NCBI RefSeq assembly: GCF_963678635.1
Contig: NC_087065.1
Location: forward strand, 45,481,919-45,545,918
Reading direction: 5' to 3'
Source of the DNA: Symsagittifera roscoffensis
Taxonomy: Eukaryota; Xenacoelomorpha; Acoela; Convolutidae
DNA: 64,000 nt
How positions within the stretch are numbered: position 1 is the stretch's first letter; each line of letters opens with the position of its first letter. A program made the translations under genes and the position numbers. Below the pieces are notes generated by a model. The model saw only the letters and a program-made list of their open reading frames with translations, searched no databases and was not told where the DNA came from. Below, piece after piece: positions 1-11,190 of the stretch.

Positions 1-59
1 ATTTTTAATCTAATGCTAATATACTTAAAATAGTTAAATAGATCATTTACTTCCTGTGA

Positions 60-250
60 ACAAAATGATTTGAATTCACGCTCCCAAATACTGAATCTAA
101 AATACAAAATACCAAATACTGAATTTCAATTACTGAATCCCAAAAACTGACCTAATTCGGCGATATGTCAACCCAATTACCGAATTAATCCAATAAATTT
201 ATTCGGTGTCGTGTTTTCAAAACTATGATCCCAAAAACTGCTTGCAAAAA
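60..250. repeat. degenerate short tandem repeat, core AATACTGAAT
   Basis: Variants of AATACTGAAT or CCAAAAACTG recur about every 14-25 bases, followed by a short dyad around CCGAATTAAT and TTTATTCGGT near 178-208. It is non-coding in all frames. This is an old minisatellite-like array with no visible gene. Confidence 0.45.
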
Positions 251-384
251 GTTAAGTGTGACATCCATGTATTTAGTTAACCAATGTTTTAAATTTTATT
301 ATTCGGTTTCACTGACAATGGTTTAGTCCTTGCTTTTAAATTCCGCATGTGCATATGCAAGTTCAGTAATAAACAAATTTCTGA

Positions 385-640
385 ATTCCTCTATAGTTTG
401 CGGATTCCGCTTACAAATTTTGCGGATTCCACTTATATTTGCAGATTTCACTTACACTTTGCGGAATCCACTGATAGTTGAGGAATCCAGAACAACTAGT
501 TATTTTTGCTTGTTGCGGAATCCGCAATAAATTAAAAATGCCGACAAAACTTACGTTACAAGTATATGTACGCGGAATCCACGTAAATCTTGTAAGTGGA
601 ATTCACTTAGATTTTGGAACATGTTAAAATACTTGTCTCT
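385..640. repeat. degenerate repeat of GCGGAATCC/GCGGATTCC motifs
   Basis: At least eight copies of GCGGATTCC, GCGGAATCC or a one-base variant occur, most followed by ACTTA. Spacing is about 20-28 bases in the first half and looser afterwards. Some copies appear as the reverse complement (GGATTCCGC). No open frame explains the pattern. The remainder of 640-1509 is AT-rich with a TCTTGCAAGA palindrome at about 768-788 and nothing else I recognise. Confidence 0.5.
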
Positions 641-1509
641 GGAATCCAGGAACATACAGGCACAAATTTGTGCGCCTATCCAGTTCACAGTTTGGCCTCG
701 TGATGCACGAAAAATTAAAATCAATCTTGTTTAAAACTTGTTTAAAGTTCTTGCGAGAGTGAGATTATCTTGCAAGATCTTGCAAGATAACCATTTATCA
801 ATATTTCAAAAAACCTTATTCTGGAGGTCTTATTCAAAAAACTATGGAGATCCCATTTGACTACGGTCACCAAGAATTATGAGTTTAAGCTCAGAAAAAA
901 ATAAGTTTAAAAATTTTTTAAAATAATCATTTATATTTCTACTCTTCATTTTTCGTAATGTCAATAGTTTTAGATTGTCGTTATAATTTATGAATTTCAA
1001 GTTAAAATTTTTATAATATATTTTGTGACTTCATTATTTTTTTTCATTTTGTTTTGCAACTCTAGCGGTTAAATTTTCATTTTTTTTGTTTAAAATTTTG
1101 ATGAAAAGAGTCAAATAGCTTGAGATATTTTGTATGTTGTGTTCGCATAAAATCCGATAAACAATCATTCTTATCTTATCATGAGGTTATATTTTTCTTT
1201 TTAAAGTTGATTTGTTCAGGGTAATTCTTTTTTTCTACTTGCTGCTGGTAAAGTGTCTACTGGTTGCAAAAAATTAGTTGTCTCTTGAGCAAAAGTTTTT
1301 TTCACAAAAACCATGTCTTTAAAAATCTTGAAATAAGGTTATTTTTAAACGGTTGTATTGCAAGTTCTTGCTAGAATCTTGCAAAATCTTTTTAAAGAGA
1401 TGTATCTTCTTATCATCTTTAACATCTTGCAAGGTAACCTCACTTGATCAACTAGGGTTTACCAACACAAAAAAGGACGAAGACGAAACACCACTATGCA
1501 GACGGAAAC

Positions 1510-1709
1510 NNNNNNNNNNNNNNNNNNNNNNNNNNNNNNNNNNNNNNNNNNNNNNNNNNNNNNNNNNNNNNNNNNNNNNNNNNNNNNNNNNNNNNNNNNN
1601 NNNNNNNNNNNNNNNNNNNNNNNNNNNNNNNNNNNNNNNNNNNNNNNNNNNNNNNNNNNNNNNNNNNNNNNNNNNNNNNNNNNNNNNNNNNNNNNNNNNN
1701 NNNNNNNNN
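1510..1709. other. assembly gap (200 N)
   Basis: Exactly 200 N characters separate two AT-rich non-coding flanks. The round number suggests a scaffolding placeholder, so the true length is unknown. Open frames drawn across it are artefacts. Confidence 0.98.
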
Positions 1710-3027
1710 ATTGGAAAAGCACTGCCCAAAAATGTTAATTACCGCAGCTTATTTTTAAAAACATGTTATTAATATTTTTTGCAAACGAAAAAGTTGGATA
1801 GTGTGCAAAAAACCAAGACATTGATCATGAGTGAATTCGATTAACTGTTTGCAAATTTGAACTGTATTATAAAAGAATTTTAAATTTCTCAAAATTTAAT
1901 TGACAGTTTCTTGGTCCATTTACCGAAAACTTCACAAAAATTTGAGGAAAATCAGTGGCGTTGAGTGAGTTTTCTCTCTGCTTAGTTTTTTCTACCTCAA
2001 CTTGTACATGATCATGTGTGGGGCCATATTAAGCCAATTATAGAGCCAGCTTCGATTCTATACTGATTTTTCGAAATGATTTCTCAACGAATTGTCAAAA
2101 AAAACGGTCTAAATATTTGAAAATTATTGATAAAAAGCAACAAACCATTTTGCGTGAAAACTACAATCTGCATATGATAAAAAGTAATAATTTTGATTGT
2201 GACGCAGTTGAATTTTTTTAACTTTTAAATTGTCTGTTTTTTTTCGTTGTATTTGAATCAACCTTTCGTTAGTTTATTTTACTCAAAAAACTTGAAGCGA
2301 TGGTTTGATGACGCTCTCAGATTCAACTGTTCTACAATTTTTATTCAGCATTCGTTCAAGCACAAACCATGTTTTGTTTCTAGCGTGTTTGGGTCCGTTA
2401 CTAGGTACAAAGTTTACTTATGCTTCAACATAGTTAAAGAGGTCCAAATGATTCAGTCAATTTATTTGTTCTGGATGTGATCATGTTTACCCCGTTTTCA
2501 AAAAAATTTTTCGGCCTTTGATCATATTTACCCCGTTTGTTTTGTTCGATCTGATTTCTGATTTGAGTTGGAGTCACAAATTGATTTTCGTCCAAATTAT
2601 TTAGGCGGGGTCAAATGAACAAAACGCTGAGTGCGCCCATATATTTTGCTATTAAATTTCAAGCTTCCTTCCATTTGTTAATTTCATCCAATCAGAGTCA
2701 AGAGTTATAATCTCATTTTTTAAAAATAGTGAATTTTTTCCAAACAATGAATTTTGAATGTGAATAAACCAGCCGACAAGGTAGGTCATTTGAAACCAAA
2801 GTAATGTAAGCAGAGCCGAGAAAAGTTACGTCATATGAATCACATTTACATAACTATTGCAACTGTTCTATATATTTTTACATAACTATCATATATTTTT
2901 TACGCATTTTTGGCTGTTTTTATATAGTATCTGGTTTATACAACGGCTGGTTTACATACCACCAAAATTTGGGCCGTATAACAGAAAAGACCCTCAAGGG
3001 GTAATAACATTTGAAAAAGTTGTTACT
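1710..3027. other. AT-rich spacer, no gene seen
   Basis: I see no coding region or full mobile element here. A motif ATCAT(G/A)TTTACCCCGTTT occurs twice (about 2478-2500 and 2521-2542), probably the edge of a decayed repeat. Confidence 0.5.
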
Positions 3028-3360
3028 TGATAGGTGAAGTCACATTGGTACCAAAATTCATTTGTACCCAAATGAAATCGATCCCAGTTTGTACCAAAAT
3101 GATTCAACTCGATTTTCTGATAAAGTCGAATTGCGAGCTAAAGAACTATTACAATAATTTCCTAATGTTGAAACAGACGAAAACTAAACAGCAGAATAGT
3201 GAACGCCGCAGTCGCACCAACGTGTTGGAGCTTGCCAGCAGAGGGTAGGACTCCATACGAAAACTAAATCCGGCTATTGCCGCGTAGCGCGCCCACCGGC
3301 CAGCCCACCGTAGCGCGCCCACCGGCCGTTTAATGCCGCGTAGCGCGCCCACCGGCATCC
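3028..3360. repeat. interspersed repeat with GC-rich minisatellite tail (second copy at 61416-61720)
   Basis: The same order of blocks occurs at 61416-61720: TTGTACCAAAAT, TTCAACTCG, CAGCAGAATAGTGAACGCC, then AGTCGC, CGTGTTG and GAGCTTGC. In this copy the end carries three near-identical GTAGCGCGCCCACCGGC blocks (about 3284-3356), which make a CG-rich island in very AT-rich DNA. The second copy has only one decayed block. No coding potential is evident, and the class of element is unknown. Confidence 0.6.
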
Positions 3361-3985
3361 CAACAATCTGGGACAAGGATAAGGGCACAGTGATAGGGTT
3401 TCAAATGGAAATACTTCGCCAAAAATCATATCTAATTTAACGAATGATACCAAAACAGATAAATCACACCGCGCAGACCACCATGTTTTATTCTGATAGA
3501 AAAAGTCAGAGGAAGCAAAGGGACAAAAGGGAGATTGGGGTTATAGAAACCAGGAGAAAATAGTCTAACGCAAAAAATAGAAAAAACTAAAAAAGCGGGC
3601 TTTAAGTGTTCACTATGTGGTACCATTTTGTGGAACGAAAGAAACGCCAAAGAATATCATCGAAACTTTGGTGGCGGACGTCTTAGTGACAAACCACTAA
3701 GGCAGCGACAAAGTACAATTTTAAATGCCAAGTAAAAAATGCACGAATCCCTCGAACCATTCCGTTCGGACTTCGTATAAATATCATCAAAAATGGATTG
3801 CAGAGACAAGGAAGAGAAGTGGGTTCGAGTTATGTTCACAGTATATTTGTTAATGGCAAAAAATTCAAGAAAACTTGTAGCACCAATCAGAACACCAAAC
3901 ATTATATGAATCTGCATTGAGAAGAGAAAAAAGGAGGTAAAAAGATAGAACAATCAAACATTACAGCTGAGGACATGCAAGTATA

Positions 3986-4513
3986 ATGTGGAACTCATTT
4001 CAAGTAAAACAAAAATTGAGCTTTATAAACCAAGGCAACAAAAAAGAATTCTTTGATAGAGGACAAGGACAAGGAATTAATTACACCAAATCTCCATACC
4101 AGACAGCAACATATCCGAGGACAACAGAGAACACTTGGACAACAGAGAACACTTGGCCAACAAAACAAAGGCAAATCAATTAAAACTTCTGATGCAAAAA
4201 CCATCTCACACAACGGAACCAACAAGGTGGGCCAAGGATAACGTTTGCTCAAAATGCGCAAAGAGAGTACACTTCCAAAAACTTTGCTGCTCTAGAAAAT
4301 TCACCGATGTCAACGGTCACAAAAATGAACCAAAAGAACCGCACAGCGTCTAACAAGAAGGAAATGTGGATCCAATAGCCTTCGCAGAACATATATCTAC
4401 AGAGGGACTGACAGGACTACAGCAAAACAATTACACAGTCATGGCAAAACAAGAAGAAGAACTAAACAGATTATGGTACAATTATAAACCACAGGAGAAC
4501 TTATTTAAGCTAT
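3986..4513 (+). pseudogene. gag-like zinc-knuckle remnant of an LTR retroelement
   Basis: The plus strand encodes a CX2CX4HX4C knuckle (CSKCAKRVHFQKLC, about 4236-4279), the form seen in Ty3/Gypsy-type Gag. It is preceded by a Gln/Thr-rich stretch with a 20-bp tandem duplication (ACAACAGAGAACACTTGG, about 4116-4156). It is followed by an interrupted frame ending about 4513 (with EEELNRLWYNY). The reading frame is broken several times. Pol-like pieces of the same general type resume beyond the LINE at about 8880, so the LINE probably landed inside this element. No LTRs were found. It is certainly non-functional. Confidence 0.55.
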
Positions 4514-4942
4514 AGCGGCCTTGGTGAGCCAACTGTCCTTACTGAACGATCATGTGGCCACAATAATGAAAGATAAGATACGAAACTGCACGATAATATA
4601 CGATACGAATCGTTTCAAAAGACGACTTAGCTCACAACTTGTTATGCTATACTAGCCTAATTGTTGTGATAAACTTATTAAATAGCACTAGCTGCTAATT
4701 GATAAGTTCATTTCAGAGCGCACATTTCGGCGAATCGGATACTTACGTGGATAGCTCTATGCTAAGGGATTTTAGAGATCCGATTGACGGTACACAGCAT
4801 TTGAACCAGAAGAACAAAAGATATATTCACTTCACTTACGTGACGTTGTTGGTTATTAACTCTATCATTCTCTGCTTTATTGCCGATACTTCTTCTTGAT
4901 TTATTTTAAAGAGCTAAAATAGAGACAACTGATTTTATTGTC

Positions 4943-5674
4943 ATGGTGGACGGCGATAGTGGACGTGGGCCGTTACCGTCTACCAAGGACTATTATCCTG
5001 CGATTGACGAGCTGCTTGATTATAATCCTGAAGAAGTGAATAAGTTTCTCGCCACTGTCAATAAAAGCAATCTCACTTGTTTTTTACGCGAAGCCTTGTC
5101 CAGGTTGAAGTCCACTACCTTAATTGTCGATTCGATATCTGCGGTAGAAAAATCTATCAAGTCTGTGTCAGTGACCCCCGCTGCCCAAACCGTCATCTCC
5201 AACCCCTCTACCTCTCCACAGTCTGAAACCCTTCAAAAAAATAGATGAAATCAGAATTCAAGGCATACCTGAGAACTCATATCAAATCACAGCGAAACGA
5301 TTCGAAGATGATTCGAAACTAGTCACCGATGTGCTGGAATTTATTGAAAAGGATGCTTCAGGTTGTATTCAAGACGTTTATAGGGCGGGCAAAGTGAAAC
5401 CCAATTCAGGAAAGTCCCGAACTATCATTATAAAATTGAATTCAGCGTGGTCTGCTCGCATGTTATTCAGCAAAGCCTACAAGCTGAAAGATTATTCATC
5501 TGCCGTATTTCTTAGTAAGTCCCTCACAAAAACTGGCCAAGAACTTGAAAGAACCCTTCTGAAAAAGCGATTTAAACTTAGCGAATCTGGGCATGATAAA
5601 AGTCTCATTAAAATTAGAGATTTAAAACTTTACTTGGATGGCCAAGAGGTTCCAATAAATTCCAATGAAGACTG
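4943..5674 (+). pseudogene. LINE ORF1 with one frameshift
   Basis: An acidic N-terminal half starts MVDGDSGRGPLP. A poly-A run at about 5237-5243 then shifts the frame, and the second half reads IRIQGIPENS, DVYRAGK, TIIIKLNS, VFLSKSL and IKIRDLKLYLDGQEV. That motif string is characteristic of ORF1 in invertebrate CR1/jockey-like LINEs, which bind element RNA. The ATG at 4943 has the context GTCATGG. A single A gained or lost explains the break. Confidence 0.75.
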
Positions 5675-5689
5675 ACTATATTCTGAATT

Positions 5690-8497
5690 ATTTATTGTGT
5701 CCTTAAATTGCCAAAGTTTGGTTTCATTAAATAGACGACTACAAGTTGTTAACTTGTTAAATCCGTGGAGCTGTGGTATCTTCTGTGCCTCCGAAACGTG
5801 GCTGAATGACTCTACCGAATCTAACCACGTTTTTCCTTTCTCTGCTTATTTTGTTATTGCTCGATATGATAGATCAAATGGCGAACACGGGGTGCTCTTA
5901 TAGCCTTTAAATCTACTTTAAATTCACATTTTGATATCATACCGGTTCATTGCAACTCTAATGTTGGATGCGCTGCTAAACTTTTGAGTTTTTCATATGT
6001 TTTATGCATTGGTACAGTATGTGATCCTCCTGCATCTTCTAGGTTCAGGCAACCCTGTTCAGAAGTTCAATATTTCCTATGCTTAGTATATTCTGCTTAC
6101 CGGACGGAATGTTCAAAACTTGGTTGTTTAAATAATTATTTCTTACTTGGCGGTGATTTTAACCTACCGGATATTGATTGGCGCACTAGCTTTAGTTCTT
6201 CCAGCTATGATATGAGTTTGATTTCAATCTTCCAGGATTACAATCTGCAGCAATTGATTCATGAACCAACTCATAATAGTGGGAATATACTTGACTTTCT
6301 CCTAACTGACCGTTTTCTAGAAAATGAACCTGTAGTCTTTGATTGTGCACTTTCTGATCACCGTGCCGTTGGGGTTACCTTTTCAATGCATACAAAGCTG
6401 AGTTATTTCCACAATCTTTTTCCAGAAGTTCTTTTAATTTCGTTACTTTTAATAGTTTCCTAGATGCATGCTACGATGCATTAAATTATCCTCATTTACT
6501 TGAAATTTTTTCAACTCTGTTTATACCTACAATATCAGGTGCAGTGGCAGCATCTGCACAGCTGAAATGAAAACACGACAACAAATACCTTTTTACTACA
6601 GTTCATCTACGGTTCACCTTATTAATAAACTAACTTCAAAGACACGACAATTCCCGGCTTGCGATCATAGTTTTCTGGCACTTGAGCTTGACCGAAACTT
6701 AGAACTAGATAAATTATGTTATCTCAACTCATTTGCAAATTTGAATGTTAACAACTGTTTCAAAATTCTCAAGTGCATTTTCAACAAGTGTACATTTCCT
6801 GGCACCTTTTTTTGGGGGTCATTTAAAGCTCGCACCATTTTAGAAAAATCCAATTTATTTAACCGCTTTTTCGCTTCAGTCTTCAAACCCTCCTGTTCGG
6901 TCGATGTGATACAGCTCTATACTTGTTCGTCGATTTCGTTAAATTCCATTGATATCTCTTTCGATAAAATTCTAAACTTCTTAAGCTCTGCTGATGATTC
7001 ATCCTCAGTTTGCTGTGATAATGTACCTCCTGCATTTCTAAGGTACTGCTCTAATCAACTGTGTCCCTTGGGTATTGCGCTTTACGAGAATATTTTGAAG
7101 CACAAAGTCTGGCCTGATGCTTGGAAAACTGCGTATGTTTCGCCTCTTCATAAGAAAGAAAGTTGCAGTGATGTTACCAATTATCGGCCAATCAGCTTAT
7201 TACCGAAATTATCACAGGTCTAGAACGAGTTTTATTTGATCATGTTTATTTGAAAATCCGGTACAGTTTCGTCATCGCAATATGGGTTCATGTCTCGGCG
7301 TTCAACTGTAACTCAACTTTTGAGTTTTTGTAATAAAATTTTTGAAGGTCATGAGCAGGGTCTTTTTACTACCGTGTTTTATGCTGACATTAAGAAAACT
7401 TTCGATTCAGTTCGACATGACAGGCTGCTTTATAAACTTGCGTCATATGGCCTTGATTATGATTTCCTAGAACTTCTACATAGTTTTTTATCCAATCGCT
7501 ACCAGCGTGTGCGCATAGGTGGCATGCTATCTGAAATTGCCTCAGTGACAAGTGGCGTGCCCCAAGGTAGCACTTTAGGGCCTTTATTATTCTTACTGTT
7601 TGTAAACAATCTTCCCTCAACCCTTAGCACCTCTTCATTTCTCTTTGCTGATGATCTCAAATGCTGCAGCGTAAATTCTACTTCCTTACAGACTGACTTT
7701 TCCGCTCTACAGCGGTGGTGCACTGAAAATTTTCTTGATTTACATCCAGAGAAGTGCAAAATACTCTCATTTTTTCACTGTTCCGTAACGACTCTCTATA
7801 TTGGTAATACTTTGCTTGATAGCAATCAAAATTTTAAAGACCTTGGTGTTATTTTTACTTCGAATTGAAGTTGGTCCCTCCACGTTGCTGACAGATTCGA
7901 AATGCTATAGGGTCTTCTTTATGTTGAAAAAAAATGTTCCGATGAGTGCATCTAGATCACTCAAAACTAATTTATACAAAACTTGTTTTCTCTCCATTTT
8001 ATCTTATGCATCTCCAATTTGGTCCCCAAGCAAAACAGATCTTCAGAAGTTGGAGTCTTCAAATAAACGTCGCATTAAGTGGATTGGTATGACTGGTGAT
8101 TATAATTCTACACTCTTGAACTTGAATATTTACCCTATCTCTCATAAGTTAGAGATAAGTTATTTACTCCTTTTCCATCGACTTTTCCACGGGAAATATG
8201 ACCTGAATATTTTCGAACACGTTGCCCTTTCAAAATCTTGTTCGTCTTTGCGGAGCTCAAATAACTGAAGATTTTCAAATGTTTGTTTTGAAAAATCGAA
8301 GATATTTGAAGACGAGAAATTTTTGTTTTGATCGAGTTGTAAGGCTGGTAAATCACCTGAAAATTGATGCTCGTGACTCATTTTGTGAATGGAAGAGTAA
8401 AATTCATCTTTTGTACAAGAGCAAGCTTCAAACTTACAATGAAAAAATGAGCTGTTTGTGGTCGGCAAAATGTATTTGCCTGTATTGTCGTTCTTAA
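5690..8497 (+). pseudogene. LINE ORF2: endonuclease and reverse transcriptase, multiple frameshifts
   Basis: Endonuclease block: SLNCQSLVSLNRRL (about 5700), ASETWLND, then after a frame change GGDFNLPDIDW (about 6150) and LSDHRAVGVTF, which are the EEP-fold metal and histidine motifs. Reverse transcriptase block: VSPLHKKES and NYRPISLL (about 7140-7205), YADIKKTFDSVRHD (about 7380; the usual KAFD Ala is Thr), SGVPQGSTLGPLLFLLFVNNLP (about 7550-7610) and the catalytic FADD (about 7645). A thumb region follows, SPIWSPSKTDLQKLE (about 8015). At least five frame changes separate the blocks. It primed reverse transcription at a nicked target when active, and it is now dead. Confidence 0.85.
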
Positions 8498-8779
8498 TAT
8501 CTTTTTTTTTAAAATATAAACTATTCCTATTATTGCTGTTAAGTTTTGTAAATTGTAATATTGTTTTGTAAATTCCCCAAGGGGTAAATTAAGTCCTTTC
8601 TCTCTCTCTCTCTCTGTGGCATACGGCATACAACAAGCCACTAGGATGGTAAATCCCACCAATATATTCAAGTAACCTTTCATAGTATAGGATGGACTTA
8701 AAGCTAATATTGTAAGGCAGAGAAGCCAAACAAAACATGCCAATAGGCTAAAACAAGAAATACCGAAGTACCAACAAAA

Positions 8780-9610
8780 AGGAAGAACTTCCTGATACAC
8801 CTTTCGGAGAGGGAAAAGAAAGGAATTGACAAAATAATGGACCAACAACACATCAAAAACTGGAAAAAGGCGAAGACAAACAGCTGATTAGCCCAGATGT
8901 CATTGCAGTTGAAAATGAGCAGTCGATCCAACTAGCTCTAGACTCCAAGTACATGCCTAAGAACAAGTGGAAAATTCCAAGCATTGACTTATTGTAAGAT
9001 GACAATGTGCAACGAGTCAAACAACTATAAGAAAATCGATTCCCAAAGGGTAACATAATCAGATGGGAGTGTTCCTTCAGCTTTGTGGGAGGGAAAGTAT
9101 CCAGAACAGATCACTTTCAAACAGGTTCTACGGTCTAACTGATACGCCAGTACGAAGTCGTAAATGCAAGCGACCACTTCAGTACACAGTAAAAATACTT
9201 TTGCATTCTTAGTTGACATCTGGTGGTCACAAGATTAAAAAGTCCGATCTCCAATCGATCGCAGTTTTGTTACTACGAAAACTAGCTAACGAGACATTCA
9301 CGATCAAAATGCAAATGCGCATGCAAAAACGTAGAAAAACCAGGCTTTCACATTAGCGCAGACGGCACTAGACCGTCAAATAAATAGACGGTTGCTTAAA
9401 AACAACCACTAAAAATCGATAAATAATCAAAATTGGATGAATTCTTTACACCACGTGAAATTATACATCACAAATCAAGCATAAGAATCCGCGCCATTGA
9501 GACGATTACAATCAAACAGTCAGAAAAATAGCTTCAAGTGGGAGGAAACAATTTACATGCTCTTCAGAAAACTATTAGAAGTAGTGGCCGAGACCACTGA
9601 AAAAAGTCGT
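8780..9610 (+). pseudogene. LTR-retroelement pol remnant (reverse transcriptase to RNase H junction)
   Basis: Three spaced blocks in different frames resemble Ty3/Gypsy pol: IQLALDSKYMPKNK (about 8926), the conserved LALDSK stretch just before the catalytic palm; GFHISADGTRPS (about 9342), the segment after the YxDD region; and APLRRL followed by FKWEE (about 9493-9550), the connection into RNase H. Stops and frameshifts are frequent and no YxDD box survives. With the gag remnant at 3986-4513 it probably forms one element split by the LINE. This is a family-level inference from weak motifs. Confidence 0.5.
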
Positions 9611-9751
9611 TTCGAAAAAGCTGGAAACCAAAATGGCATGTGGCGTTTGTGTGGCACTCAACAGTACTCTTTTGAAGGATCTTATCAAATTCATACGCAT
9701 CAAAGTCACTACCTGTACCGAGAAATTTCTTTATTTCTGACTTGAAATTCT

Positions 9752-9964
9752 TCATATATAATCTAATTTCTGGTCAGAAACTCTTTTTGAAATGTTTAAA
9801 TAAAGCAGGAAGTTTCTTAAAACTCTTTTTTTCTCGTCTTAATTCTGATCAGAAATTAGCTAAATCTACGCAATTTCCAGCTAGAAAAAATCTCACGGTG
9901 GGTCTCGAACCCCAGACTGTCAGTTTTCTATGCGGTTGTACTAACCCCTAGGCTACAGTTCTTG
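9752..9964 (-). mobile_element. tRNA-derived SINE
   Basis: On the minus strand a tRNA-like head (9964 down to about 9891) has an A box TAGCCTAGGGG and a perfect B box GGTTCGAGACC (plus 9901-9911). A body follows, ending AGAAATTAGATT near 9752. The same body occurs at 45118-45225. The head does not fold as a clean functional tRNA with a clear acceptor stem, so I call it a SINE and not a tRNA gene. Confidence 0.7.
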
Positions 9965-10319
9965 ATTATTTTGCTAATTTTGGCAAAACAACACTTTGCA
10001 TTGCATTGCTACTGTTACTGTGTATACTCGAAGCATGTTTATCTCGTTGCGGTTGCGCAGTGAACTGAGTTATGGTTTTACTTTCCAGAAACTATTTATT
10101 GCTAAACTGAAAAAAAATAGATCTTTTGTGCACAGAAAATACGAGAAAATTAGGCTACAAAATCTATATAAAATTTCTATCTAGAAAAACAGCCTCCAGT
10201 GGGTACGGGTAGACACTTGAAAGGAAAAGTATTAAACCAAGCAACTAGAGTTATTAGGAGTTGCCTGGTCGGTAGAAAACTTCACATTCTACCTAAAGGA
10301 AAAAAAACCTTCTGTATAG

Positions 10320-11190
10320 TTAATTTTTATCATAATATTTTCATAATAATTTAATCATAATACTTTTTACATCATTAACCTCCATTATAATCGATTATAA
10401 ACGGTAATAATAGATTTTTTTCAAAGGTTATTTTCGAAGTTGGCAATTTGGCAATTTATCTCAATTCCTGTTTAGTGCAGTTGCTACGAATTACCTTTCA
10501 TAAAGTTAAATTTTTCACATAACTTACGTTTAAATTTCTCTTCTTTTTCAATTTGGCAGTTGAACATTTTATCTACCATTGCCATAGCAAAAAATTACCA
10601 TTCCATTTACCTACTACACCCCCACCCCCTCTTCGCCTTCTGCCCCTCCCCCGCCAACTACCCCCACCATAATTCGAATAAAAACAAACTATAAATTTCT
10701 ACACCCAAGTAGGGGGGGTTTGAGAGTGGCGAGGGTTGAAACCCTGGGGTTTGTGTGTGTGTGTGTGTGGGGGGGGGGGGGGTTGTAGATGAGGTTGTGG
10801 TAGGAGGGGAAAATGTGGAGGGATAACTTAGGGGTGGGCTTGATAAACTTATAGTGGAGGTAGGGATTGGGGACAAATTTTTTGAGTTTTTTTTTAGTGA
10901 TGAACATATTTTTTCGGGTTCCAAATTTGCAGAACGTTGATTTGTCAACAATTTGGTGTCATTTTGGTAATTAAGCAATTTTCTCATCCAAATGTTTCTC
11001 ATCCAAATGTTCCAAATGTTTTCTCATCCAAATGTTTCTCATCCAAAATGTTTCATAAAAAATCGATTTTAATGGATTTTTGAGGTCTAAAAAAATCGAT
11101 TATTTTGTCAAAATAGTCGATATAATGGATTTTTAATTATTGATGGTCATGAAAATCGATTATTTTGGCCGATATAATCCATTATTATGG
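10320..11190. repeat. composite repeat: ATCGATTATAAT flanks around a G-rich strand-biased core
   Basis: AT-rich flanks rich in AATCGATTAT-like words (10380-10415 and 11055-11190) enclose a core in which the plus strand is strongly G-rich (10705-10870), with a (GT)n-(G)n tract at 10751-10782. The core ends at CCAAATTTGCAGAA, and the related copy at 19640-20760 ends at GAAATTTGCAGAAA. The Pro/Thr-rich frames on the opposite strand follow from base skew. A 16-bp tandem of TTCTCATCCAAATGT fills about 10980-11055. Confidence 0.55.

Larger units (their letters stand above)
4925..8612 (+). mobile_element. non-LTR retrotransposon (LINE, CR1/jockey-type), frameshifted copy
   Basis: The order is that of a two-ORF LINE: an ORF1 nucleic-acid-binding-type protein, then an apurinic-type endonuclease and a reverse transcriptase in ORF2, then a short AT-rich 3' end closing in a TC microsatellite (about 8597-8614). 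There is no LTR. The copy is near full length but carries several frameshifts and stops, so it is dead. Boundaries are approximate: the 5' end is placed near the start of ORF1 and could reach 4560, and the 3' end is set by the TC run. The clade call rests on domain order and motifs only. Confidence 0.85.

Noticed and set aside
1353-1772. 139-codon frame across the N gap
   Set aside because: Most of it is N; not evidence of coding.
3657-3953. 98-codon minus frame with hydrophobic start
   Set aside because: No downstream or upstream exon, no domain, and composition like flanks; unsupported.
7390-7759. minus frames of 76 and 86 codons
   Set aside because: Antisense to the LINE reverse transcriptase.
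9891-9964. possible tRNA gene on minus
   Set aside because: Good A and B boxes but no convincing acceptor stem, and the body is shared with 45118-45225, so it is a SINE.
10658-11002. 114-codon Pro/Thr/Ser-rich frame on minus
   Set aside because: Lies over a (GT)n-(G)n tract and the G-rich repeat core; low-complexity artefact.
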